In this document: positions 17,257 to 31,229 of the stretch, piece by piece
How the letters are laid out: each line of letters opens with the position of its first letter
Position numbering within the stretch: the first letter of the stretch is position 1
Assembly: GCF_964340395.1 (NCBI RefSeq)
Contig: NC_135555.1
Coordinates: 12,384,746 to 12,448,745, forward strand
Length of the DNA: 64,000 nucleotides
DNA from: Glandiceps talaboti
Lineage: Eukaryota > Hemichordata > Enteropneusta > Spengelidae
Direction of reading: 5' to 3'
Position numbers and translations under genes: made by a program
The notes under the pieces: model-generated
What the model saw: the letters and a program-made list of their open reading frames with translations, nothing else
Database searches by the model: none
Told to the model about the DNA's origin: nothing

Positions 17257-20200
17257 TCAGTTTTCCTTTTCCTTTACATCTGTGCGTTTACAACACAAAT
17301 TACACAAAAATGTGAATATCTTTTTTAGTACAAAAATAATGGTTAAGAAAACTAAAAGGAGAAAAGCCATCACATCTAACAAGAAATATTGGAAAATATT
17401 CAAATTAAATGCCTCTGCTCGGAGATGTTGTCCACCATGTTTGATGACGTGTTCGATCCAGAAGACAGCCGTATCCCCTGCCAATATTGGTTTATCTCTA
17501 TGGATACGAGCTAGGCGCATTGCGTTTTCTTTATAGCTGGAAGGGTGAACAGGAATAACTTAATTAAGAAAATGTCACTGTATTTCGTACTGTCTAGAAA
17601 TACTGATTTATTTGGGTAAAAAGTGACGTATTGGACTAAGATGAGCACCACATTGGGCTCTACCTACGTATTTTGGTCCAATATCACTAGGAGAAACCTG
17701 CGTTGCTCTGTCACCATTGGTGGTCTGAAACAGAGTTCACTGGTTTGCATTGATTTATATATTGATATTCATAGTGAGAGAGTTGGCTCCACAAATGGGA
17801 ATTACAAAACCAAAGTTCCCTATATCAAAAGTTGACTGTCGGGAGTATACATGATAACCTGGTTAGAATTTCATAAATGTCATATAAAGAGACGTGCATG
17901 TACAGCGTAAGATACGTCGTGTCGTTCAGTTCTAATCAGTCTTCTCTGTACTGGCTAATAGGCATGGTACAACACGTCATGTCTTACAGACTAAGGTGTA
18001 GAATAAAGGTGAAGTTTGGTAAGAGTTTGTAACCATGCAACTGCGGTACACAAATAGCGAAACACAATGTAAAAGTTGTATTCTTCGACTCACCTTTGAT
18101 CCTCGACAACCGTTGTTATAGCTTTGTACAGTTCATCTGAGGTCAATGTAGCAATATTGACAGTCACTGCCATACCTTTGCTAGTGAGTCTAGCAAAGTT
18201 ATCATAATGATCACCATACAGTGGTACACCAACCATTGGTACACCGTGACATACAGCTTCGTAGATCCCATTCATACCACCGTGTGTTACAAAGGCTTTC
18301 GTTCTGGGATTACCTGTTATATTGAGATAGTCATTAGTACATGTATATGATGATAGATAATCCATTTGTAGATTTTACAGATTCATTTCACATTAATTTC
18401 ATTTTTAACGATTGCAATATTCTGTCACTGTCACTTTTTTTTATCCCATCAATGTGGCAAAATATGTATTACATGTATATCTTTATCACATCATACCAAG
18501 GTAAACACAATGCCGAATGGTGTGTCTCGTATCATAGAAACTGTACATAATGCACATATGCTTCCTCGAGACCGAGGGACTTTTTGGCCCAGATTTCGAT
18601 TTTGAAAAAAAAAGATAATTATCTAATAGCATATTTCATGTATATCATATTGCTTCTAAGATAATAGAAGTAGGGGAATCAAAGTACATCAATTCATATA
18701 GTAATAGATTTGTCAAAAACAATTCACGGATATGTCTGTCTTACAAACCTAATAGATCGTTTTGTGGCATCCATTTGGTCAACTTGGTATTGTTACCCAA
18801 ACTTTTAGGTGTTTCTCCTTCATATCTCATGACAACCTTCTGAGGTAGTCTGGCCAACGCTGCTGTCAGCATTTCAGCCACTTTCATGTTAGCTCCAGGA
18901 TGAACTAGCGACCCAAAGGAAAACACTACGATTCCATTATCGGCAGATTTGACAAACTCTTCCCATTCCTAGGAAAGTGATAGAAACATGGCATTCTTTA
19001 ATGTAATCCCAACTACAACATTTGTCTGAATAGCACGTGCAAACTTTACCTGTTATAAACAGGACAAGTACACAAATGAATTGGATTAATATCACTTTGC
19101 ACAGCATGCTAGAAGCACAGAGATATGTCCTTCTTCAAGAAGAGACACTTTGTAGGTAAAGACAACAAGGTTGAGGGGTCGCTTTTATGACTTTGTTTAT
19201 ATCTGTCATGTCCTAAAATAAACTCTCACAGTGTGGACTGTTCTTGGACTATTTCAATATTAAGGTGTCAATGCTGACTCATTTAGTTCTGTAATGTATT
19301 ATGACACTACCGTTGTCCTGATGTTGCATACACTTGTATTTTATCTGTAAGAGTACTTTTTGGGAGAGAATCTTCATGGAGTACTGAAGTTTATATTATT
19401 CATCTACAACAGACAGAAGTTAGTGTCAGAGTAGTCCTGCTTGCAGACAGAATAAATCATACCTTCTTGGATGCAGGACTAGTGACAGGGTAGACTTTCA
19501 ATGTCAAGGCAGTTTCAAGTTGACCTAGCACCAGCTGATGTATTTTGAGTTTGACATAACAATTTACTATATAAACAGCAAGCCATCTTGTGAATTTTGT
19601 AGAGGAGGTAGGTATTTGATAGTCTTGCTGCTAGACGTTCGGGCTTTCTTTCGATGCTATAACTATAAGCGAACGAAGTTCGTATGTGAGGGCTTGCCTC
19701 GATAGCGTTGTTCGGCTGTGTGTCGTATTTTATCGGAGGAACATCCGAGGGCTAGCTGATAGACTAGGTATTTGACTAGGTAGTTTATTTAATCCTTTGC
19801 TAATCTCAACAATGACTTTGTTTACAAAGTTTACTGATTACATAAGATTGTGCAAGACCACCATAGCACACAGCATTTCTCAGTAGGTTGGTCTGTGAAT
19901 TTTGAAATGATACATCTTAATTTTTGTGAAAATGAAAACGAGTGGTGTATATTGTTGATCATGGATTGTTTAGTCTATCACAAAATAATTGGCAAGAAAC
20001 AGCATGAATACTCAAATACAGGTATATCCGTGTTATCTGTCTGACCATGGAAGTAGAACCCCCTACTTCGAATCCATGGTCTGACAAAACACACAGAATG
20101 GGCGATGGAAGGGGGTACGGTGGGGGGGGGGGGGGAAATGCAACTTGTGTGTTACAAACTGAGGCCTATATACAGCACACGTGTGTAGGCTTTACGTTCT

Positions 20201-21565
20201 TCTATGATCCAATCATTCCTGTCCATGGTCCAACTCTGAGAAGTTTCCCTCTGACAATGTCACACAGTCACGATGTTTCCACCAGAATTGGTGATTGAAA
20301 TAAAATTTGACAATGCATGGTCACACAGCTAACACCTGACATTCATTCAAAATCTAACTTCTGTTTCAAGAGGCTATAAAACCGTTCCTATCAAACCAGA
20401 CGTCTACTGCTTTTAGATGCTTTTTAATATGTACTTTTCATGTCTACAACGGGTTCTGTTTGTACACGCTATGCTGTATCATTGTATGATCGGGCTCCAT
20501 TGTCTTCATGTGTGTTAGGTAACTGAAGTACAATGTGTTGGTGAATATTCGTTCGTCCCTTTTTAATATAAAGGTCGTCTTGCCCTGAGCTGCTGTACTG
20601 GGGTAACGTACTTGGGCAAGTTTTACACCACATGCGAACAGGCCGTGATGATGGCCATTTACATGTAATTAGTGTGTGTGTGTGTGTGTGTGTATACTTA
20701 CATCACTAAGAGGAGACGATTCTTTGGCCATCAAACCACCTAGGAATACAGTATTTGGCATTATAGGTCGGGGGAATTCAAGTGCCCAGTCCACTGCAAA
20801 TAAATAAAGTTCGGCACTCCCTAAAGATTCACGCATTCCCATCTCTGGTTTGATATTGTGTATCTGTTTTAAGTCGTCGTAGGCTGGAAGTACCAATAGG
20901 TTAAAGAAGGTCAAACCCACTAGGTTGTTCATAAAGTTTTTAACACGCTGCAGAAAGTCCATTCTGTCTGATAGTCCCGACATCATTGCAGGGACATAGG
21001 ATAATGGTGTTGGCATATTGGTATAGTACGCGTCCATGGAAGAAATGGGTCGATTAGTCGAAACCGTAACAAATGGGAGAGACAGTTTCTGTGCCATTAA
21101 GACGTGACAAAATGCCATATTATTGGAGACAATGATATCGAACTTGGCAGATTCCAGTCGTTCGAATAACCTTTCGTTTTCAAGCAGTGCTTGGCAGTCG
21201 TCAATAAGTCCATTTGTTAGAATCATCATGTCTTTCGCTTCGAACTGACCTGTAAGAGCTTTAGATACAAACATTGAGTCGAGTTTGTCGATCAGTGATT
21301 TATCTGCCTTAGTGTGGTACTTCTCGAATGTGAACAGTTTCTGAGTCTGTGGCGTCTTCTTCAAATCGTTGTGATTCTCCCCGAGTAGAAAGGTGACATC
21401 GTGACCGGCGTTTGCAAGATACTCGCCGATTTTAGACATGTAGAGATAGTGACTACCAACGGATATTCCCGGTACTACAAATATTTTGTAACTCGAAACA
21501 CCATGGAATAGCAACATACATACGAGAATGTAGCTGAGCAAGACATCAGGTCTGACGAGAGCCAT
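17257..21565 (-). CDS. UDP-glycosyltransferase (UGT-C), 527 aa, four exons
   Basis: Exons, 5' to 3': 21565-20702, 18968-18749, 18313-18094 and 17536-17257. The signal peptide is about 25 residues. His39 lies in GSHYLYM, and Asn replaces the dyad Asp in VSNNMAFC. The donor site is Asp-His in GDHYDN. Exon 3 ends EDQ with a split Ser codon completed by exon 4 (S)YKENAMRLAR. The tail is KEKEN. Exon 4 and intron 3 are nearly identical to those of UGT-D, for example at about 17640-17830 versus 23160-23350. This indicates a recent duplication or conversion between C and D. A short (GT)n tract abuts the exon 1 donor. The frame is intact throughout. Confidence 0.92.
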
Positions 21566-22773
21566 TGTATTGGTTTACGAATTCAGGGCATTCAGCTGAG
21601 CATTTGCCAAGTCATTGCACGTGTGTTTGTCTGTTTATCTGAGGCGGTTTGACCTTTGGCCCCGCTCCCAACATACTGATTCATGGGTAAACTGAAATTG
21701 CATAAGCAACTTACATAATAGTTTACAAATTCGAACTCCCCCTGGCATCTCATGTTCACATATAAAGAAGCTCTAAAACTGTTCTTATCAAACCATGAAA
21801 TGTAATACACCTTTAATCTCTGCTGTTCCAAAATGCTGTGCTAAGTGTTATTAATCAAATGAGAGTGTTTACTTAAATTCCCTGTTTCTTATAGGTTTCC
21901 TTTCGTCAACGGTCTTGCAACATTGTCTTCTCTTGTCTGTCTGTTTAGGGAGCTATGTACTTATCATTGGTTCCCATGCAAGCCAGTTCCTACAATGTCT
22001 CTATATTTGAGAAATGTTTGAGTTCGTCTGATGCTATTTACTAAAACTTGCTTGATACATTGCGATCAAAATTGCCTTATCTCTGATCGTTTTCTTTGAC
22101 AAACCATGATTTAGCAAAATAAGTTTTAGAGTGGGAAATGGACACTTACAACGTGACTTCAGACTTCAGACCGTGGACAAACGGAACCTGTTACAAACAG
22201 GGAAAGTAAACATATGAATTGGATTAATAACACTTGGCACAGCATGTTGGACGTACATAGACTTGTATTACATTCCATCATTTGATAAGAACAGTTGTAT
22301 GGCCACTTTACATAAAAGTTCATGTTCACAAACAAATTTCTAGTTTGCCTGGCATTTCATGTACACATAAAGAGGCCATAAAACTGTTCTTTTATCAAAC
22401 TATGGTGTGTAATACAAGTATCTGCTGTACTTTCAGTATTGATGGTGAATGGAAATACTTACAGTGTTAGAAAGACGATTTGAGTACAGACCCAATGTGA
22501 AACTATTTGAGAAATTTGGACAACTAAATAATTCCAATCCATTTCTCTATTTATTTATTTATTTATTTACTACAGATCACACAAATAATTAACATCTGCA
22601 ACGTACTGTTTGAAACAACACTATCTGAAATTACAAAATAATCTTGTCCTCAGAAAATTATGAAAAATAATTATATACAACAACATGGAACAAGCTAATA
22701 AGTATTCTGAACTTAATGCAGTTGGAAAGTGGAAGACCTTGAATAATGCATTGGACTAAAAAGGTGTGTTCGA
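21566..22773. other. Intergenic region UGT-C / UGT-D
   Basis: No gene was recognised. The part upstream of UGT-C exon 1 resembles that upstream of UGT-B. A (TTTA)n tract at about 22550-22570 supplies AATAAA motifs on the minus strand, which could serve UGT-D 3'-end formation. Confidence 0.45.
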
Positions 22774-25208
22774 TCAGTTTTCCTTTTCCTTTACATCTGT
22801 GCGTTTACAACACAAATTACACAAAAATGTGAATATCTTTTTTAGAACAAAAATAATGGTTAAAAAAACTAAAAGGAGAAAAGCCATCACATCTAACAAG
22901 AAATATTGGAAAATATTCAAATTAAATGCTTCTGCTCGGAGATGTTGTCCACCATGTTTGATGACGTGTTCAATCCAGAAGACAGCCGTATCCCCTGGCA
23001 ACATAGGTTTATCTCTATGGATACGAGCTAGGCGCATTGCGTTTTCTTTATAGCTGGAAGGGTGAACAGAAATAACTTAATTACGAAAATGTCACACTAT
23101 TTCGTACTGTCTAGAAATCAGAATTATTTGGGCAAAATGGACGTATTGGACTAAGATGTTACTGAGCACCACACTGGGTTCTACCTACGTATTTTGGTCC
23201 AATATCACTAGGAGAAACCTGCGTTGCTCAGTCACCATTGGTGGTCTGAAACAGAGTTCACTGGTTTGCACTGATTTACATATTGATATTCATAGTGAGA
23301 GAGTTGGCTCCACAAATGGGAATTACAAAACCAAAGTTCCCTATATCAAAAGCTGGTTGTCGGGAGTCTGTGTACTCTTCTCTGTACTGGCTAATAGGCA
23401 TGGTACAACACGTCGTGTCTTACAGACTAAGGTGTAGAATAAAGGTGAAGTTTGGTAAGAGTTTGTAACCATGCAACTGCGGTACACAAATAGCGAAACG
23501 CAAAGTAAAAGTTGTATTCTTCGACTCACCTTTGATCCTCGACAACCGTTGTTATAGCTTTGTACAGTTCATCTGAGGTCAATGTAGCAATATTCACAGT
23601 CACTGCCATACCTTTGCTAGTGAGTCTAGCAAAGTTATCATGATGATCACCATACAGTGGTACACCAACCATTGGTACACCGTGACATAAAGATTCGTAG
23701 ATCCCATTCATACCACCATGCGACACAAAGGCTTTCGTTCTGGGATTACCTGTTATATTGAGATAATCATTAGTATATGTTTATGTACAAAACACAACTA
23801 TTACTATTTTGAAATCGTCGATTACGCTACTAGTAGGCTGAAGACTTGTGGGCTTGCAATTTTAAGTGTAAGCTGCCCATGGTTTAGTGTTCTGAATCTT
23901 GGTCAAGGATTTCATTAGTTTTGAGCCATTTGTCGCCCTGTATCCTCCATCTTTGGAAAACTGTCTTCCTCTTTTGGCCCGGCAAGGACAGATTTTAAGA
24001 ATTTGGAGCTATTTTTCGTTTTGTCTCGTTGACAATCAACCAGAACAAGCAGCCAGAAAGAAGACCCATCTCCGTCTCTTTGTTATCCAATCAGACAGAA
24101 CGTAATGTGACCAAGTTTTCTTTCTGTCTGTTTGAGAGTCAACCCGAACAACCAGAAAGAAACAGAACAACCGGAATTTTGACTGTGATTCTATCCCTTT
24201 CTGGTTCTTGCGCGCAACAGATTATACGTGGATGAAAATGGCCACATTCCATGGCGAATTGGAAAGCGGTGATGTGATTGATGATATGACGCACTTACAA
24301 CTTCAAGGTTCATTCTGGTTGGGTAGAAATAAACGAAAATTGTATAGCCGTTATTACGTTCATCAATCGATGATGCTTATAACTATGAAATATAATTATG
24401 ACACTGTCACTTTTTTTCATCTCATCAACATGGCACAATATATATTATATCTTTAGCATATCATACCAAGGTTACCAATGTCGTATTATGTGCCTCGTAT
24501 CATAGAATCTGCGATGAGCATGTTTCCTCGAGACCTGGGGGATGTTTTTGGCCCAGATTTCGATTTCGAACTAAAAAGGATAATAATCTAATAGCATATT
24601 TTAATGTATATCAGATTGCTTCAAATATAAATAGAAGTGCTAAATATAATAGAAGTGCTTCACAATAAAACTTTTTCAAAGTACATCAATTCATATAGAA
24701 TAGATTTGTCAAAAGAAATCTACAGATGTGTTTGTCTTACAAACCTAATAGGTCGTTTTGTGGCATCCATTTGGTCAACTTAGTATTGTTACCCAAACTT
24801 TTAGGTGTTTCTCCTTCATATCTCATGACAACCTTCTGAGGTAGTCTGGCCAATGCAGCTGTCAGCATTTCAGCTACTTCTATGTTAACGCCAGGATTGG
24901 CAACTGAACCAAAGGAAAACACTACGATTCCATTATCGGCAGAGTTAACAAACTCTTCCCATTCCTAGGAAAGTGACAGAAACATGGCATTCGTTAAGGT
25001 AATCAATTATACATGTATGACTGGGCTCTCCATTTGGTGAGTTAGGTATAATGAAGAAGCATGCGTTGTACCCATCACTATAATAGTCACAAAAACATAT
25101 CTAGTATACCCCCACGAGTATCTGTTTATTTGCTGGTTTATTTAATTATTTTATTTGTCCCTATACTTGTCGTTTGTTTGCTTGCTCATTTGTCATTTAT
25201 TTGATAGT

Positions 25209-25239
<31 letters not shown>

Positions 25240-25609
25240 TCTGTTTGTTTGTTTGTTTGTTTGTTTTGTTTTGTTTTGTTTTGTTTGTCACACGGTTCAT
25301 GGGTCCCCTGTGATTCTAACGCTGTTATATAACACAGGTGTGGAGTTAACACACTCTGATTAAAAATATGTCGTGGTGAATACGGCTCGATTTCTTTATT
25401 TACCTCAACTTCCTTCGGTTTTCGTTTTGTTTGTTCCGGGAGTGATCGCACCTACCCATACACTGTACAAACAGAACGAAAAACGAAGGAACTTGAGGTA
25501 TTAAAATAAAGACATCGAGCATTCACCACATCAGATTTTAATCAGATTGCAAGGTAACGTGGCATGTGAACAAACTCCAGTGTCACCTGTCTATAGAAAT
25601 GATGACTAG

Positions 25610-25656
<47 letters not shown>

Positions 25657-26607
25657 CGTGTGTGCGTGCGTGCGTGCGTCCCACTTGAGTCTTTATGTGT
25701 ACAATATCACAGTGTTTTTGATATTCAAATAAAACATACTTACATCACTAAGAGGAGACGATTCTTTGGCCATCAAACCACCTAGGAAAATACTATTTGG
25801 CATTATAGGTCGGGGGAATTCAAGTGCCCAGTCCACACCAAATAGATAAAGTTCGGCACTCCCTAAAGATTCACGCATGCCTATCTCTGGTTTGATATTG
25901 TGTATCTGTTTGAACTCGTCGTAGGCTGGGAGTACCATTAGATTAAAGAAGGTAGAAGCAACAATTTGGACCATGAAGTTTTTAACACGCTGCAGAAAGT
26001 CCATTCTGTCTGATAGTCCCGACATCATTGCTGGGACATAGGATAATGGTGTTGGCATATTGGTATAGTACGCATCCATGAAAGAAATAGGTCGATTAGT
26101 CGAAACCGTAACGAATGGGAGAGAAAGTTTCTGTGCAATTAACACGTGACACAGTGCCACATTATTCGAGACTATGATATCGAACTTGGCAGATTCCAGT
26201 CGTTCGAATAACCTCTCGTCTTCAAGCAGTTGTTGGCAGTCGTCTCGAAGCCCATCTGCAAAAATTGTCATGTCCCTCATTTCGATCTGACCTGTAAAAG
26301 CTTTGGCTATAAACATTGAATCAAGCCTATCGAACAACGATTTATCCGCCTTAGTGTGGTACATCTCGAACGTGAAAAGTTTCTGGGTCTGTGGTGTCTT
26401 CTTCAAATCGTTGTGATTCTCCCCTAGTAGAAAGGTGACATCGTTGCCGGCGTTTGCGAGATACTCGCTGATTTTAGACATGTAGAGATAGTGACTACTT
26501 ACGGATAGTCCCGGTACTACAAGTATTTTGTAACTGGAAACACCATCAAATGTCAACATACATACGAGAATGTAAGTGAGCAAGACAGCAGGTCTGAGAA
26601 GAGCCAT
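22774..26607 (-). CDS. UDP-glycosyltransferase (UGT-D), 527 aa, four exons
   Basis: Exons, 5' to 3': 26607-25744, 24964-24745, 23749-23530 and 23053-22774. The signal peptide ends near GVSS|YKIL. The His is in SSHYLYM, and Asn stands for the dyad Asp in VSNNVALC. Exon 3 reads VSHGGMNGIYESLCHG, then GDHHDN. Exon 4 has [19 protein letters not shown], the membrane helix and tail KEKEN. Intron 1 contains a MITE at about 25352-25549 and a (GT)n tract, and intron 2 holds degenerate pyrimidine-rich duplications (about 24000-24200). It is the last UGT before the methyltransferase gene on the right. The frame is intact. Confidence 0.92.
25352..25549. mobile_element. MITE, family 1 (CAATCTGATT ends), copy 1
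   Basis: Inverted arms of about 85-90 bp flank a short centre. The right end reads, as reverse complement, CAATCTGATTAAAATCTGAT then GTGGTGAATGCTCGATGTC. The left end begins CTCTGATTAAAAATATGTCG. The ends match the element at 33644-33806. No clean target duplication is visible, so this copy is older. It lies in UGT-D intron 1. Confidence 0.75.
25613..25680. repeat. (GT)n / (GTGC)n microsatellite
   Basis: GT repeat grading into GTGC units, just downstream of the UGT-D exon 1 donor. Confidence 0.9.
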
Positions 26608-28152
26608 TGTATCCTGGATCCGAATGAATCGTAACGTTTTACAAACCAGGAATCATAAACCAGTACAGTGCTGGTATATCAATGGTCAGCTGAGTGTTTG
26701 CCAAGTCATTGCACTCGAGTCTCTGTTTGTGATGGTTTGACCTATGACCCCGCTCCGAAACATACTGATTCATGGGAAAAATTGGAAAGGCGTACACAAG
26801 AACAAGTATCTATAGAAGAACTGAAAAAAATACATATCACGACAACTACTACTGTGAGGACAATCACAACCGATAGGCAGCATTACAATTGTACACATGA
26901 CATGGAAATTGACGATATGGAGCGAGACATTAAGTTGGAAACTTCAATGAAATACACTTCACTTAGTACATGTAAATTATATCATCTGGAGAACTTTGAA
27001 GTTGGACATTGGAAACACGAACGCTAGAAATTTCACATCTTCCCACGGAGTGTATTGTGAGAGAAAATGACCGTAGATATAGGCAGAGTTTCACGTTGTA
27101 CATGTACTACACCCCTGAATACAACTTGTAAAAGTAAAAAGTAAAACTAGAGGAAAGAAACGAAGACGAACAAACCATTATAATATGGGTAGCCCTACAG
27201 TCATCCCCGGACCTTATTACGGTGGTTTGTGGTTTGATATTCATCAGGCATTTAGTTCAAGGACAGTGGGGCCATGTTCACGAAAACAAATAAACAAACA
27301 AACAAACAAAGAAACAAACAAACAAACAAAGAAGATAACTTAGGAAAATATATCAACATGAGGTGTCTTTTGCAATGAAATTCACAATACATTATATATA
27401 TTTGTATTGCCAATAACGCATCCAGTGACTGTAACAATAAATTATTGAGTGCATTATGAAACAGTAAAGTGTCAGAGCGCTTTGTTAACTATTAAATAAA
27501 AGACTCAGCATCCATGAAACAATAAAACAAACCCAACACCTTTATTGTTATTTAAGTTTACTGAAAATTTTACACAGTTGACGTCTGGAAATTGAACGCT
27601 TCTTATTTCATTGAAATGGAATCTAGACTAATCATGAACATGTAGACGACTACGAGAAGATAATACATCTTACTTCTTCGCTTTTTAGTACTTTGCAAAA
27701 TATTTTATTCAGCAGTCTTAGCAGCTTTGTTATTTGGTATAGATAATGTATTCAATTAAATGTCTCAACATCTGCAATTTCATCATGTTCATTTTTTTTC
27801 CATATCGGGACATCCGGGATACTTTAATACCGGAAAAGTGGGCAATATTATACAAGAAAAAGAAGTATCTGGGCAAATCTTTTGAATCTCACTGGATGAA
27901 AACTATTATTACACAAATCAAATTTACATTACCCCCACCCACCCCCTACCCCGGCATCATTTACTCGTCAACTTCAGGTAATGCGAACATTATATCCCCA
28001 ATATTTTCGTCTGCGCAGTCATACACATATAAATTGAACTACTAGTCATGCGTTTCATTAAACATGCTGGATGCTGCGATTTTTAAAAAAAAACCAAGCG
28101 GTTGTTCTTCTTGTAGTGATCTGCGCATGTTTCACTGCAAGCAAGACCCTGA
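26608..28152. other. Intergenic region UGT-D / HNMT-like
   Basis: No conserved gene was recognised. An open stretch at 26668-27027 (+) has no family resemblance or splice support. An (AAAC)n tract lies at about 27290-27330. TTTATT at 27541 and 27704 could be minus-strand AATAAA signals for the HNMT-like transcript. Confidence 0.45.
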
Positions 28153-30403
<2,251 letters not shown>

Positions 30404-31229
30404 AATCACTTGGACCACTCCTTACCGCGAATGCGATATCGATAAACTGCAAGTTGAAAGTGGATAGTTCACATGAACGTGTAAGATGCGCATGCGTAGA
30501 CCAAGGCGTGACATTACATTCTGCACGGTACAGTAACTCATGTCCGTTTGCCGCTTGCTCAAACTGCCACGGCTCAACTACCGATAGCAAACCAAGAAGT
30601 CACCACTCTCTTATATTATATGTTATTCGTCACAGTGATCATTCCAAACAACATACAGCAAGAACATGATCGATGGCAGAACTAATTTCAAAAAGTTGCA
30701 TGTTAGAGGTGTTTCAGTGGGGGACTGTCAATGTGTCATATTTTCCCTTTAATTTCCAGCGATCCAGACCCGAGCAGTTTATGCCATTATCGCTTTGGAT
30801 TACCGAATAGACAGGAAAAAATATCAGAATTACACTATTTTGTAAGAACTAAACTAGAGCTGGAAAATGGTAACGAATACTCGCTTATCCTCATGTTCGA
30901 TCATTGTCCCGGGTAATAAGTCCACCGTAGTCGACTAGTATGACGTGGGCAGTCCGGACGGACGTTCGTGATGGACACTGCACACTGTCATGATGTGATA
31001 CTCATCGTTAGTTGGATATCTAATTATTCCGTATACGTTTCATACCTTCATAAAAAAACACTTCTATATTTCATTGGAAATGCCATGTAATTTTATTCTG
31101 TCAATATTTTATTTTCAATTAAAAACACAAATTTTACATGTTCATTATTATTTTCAATGTTAAGTTATCTTCGAAGTCACTAAATAAGGTCGAACATTAA
31201 ACTCGAATTTGAATGGATATCTTTGTAAT
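30404..31229. other. HNMT-like upstream / UGT-E 3' flank, with orphan exon candidate
   Basis: This stretch includes the HNMT-like 5' region. A plus-strand open segment at 30770-30916 follows an acceptor-like CCCTTTAATTTCCAG and is described separately. The remaining sequence is AT-rich with no other recognised feature. Confidence 0.45.
30770..30916 (+). CDS. Unidentified terminal-exon candidate
   Basis: After TTTCCCTTTAATTTCCAG the plus strand is open for about 50 codons to TAA. It reads SDPDPSSLCHYRFGLPN, RQEKISELHYFVRTKLEL and ENGNEYSLILMFDHCPG. The composition looks protein-like and the acceptor is good. I found no upstream exon and do not recognise the family. It may be a fragment of a transposon-encoded protein or a lone last exon. 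Confidence 0.25.
   Translation, partial: PSSLCHYRFGLPNRQEKISELHYFVRTKLELENGNEYSLILMFDHCPG

Noticed and set aside
26668-27027. Plus-strand open frame of 119 codons upstream of UGT-D
   Set aside because: No family resemblance. It starts in the UGT-D upstream region, which resembles the non-coding upstream of other copies.
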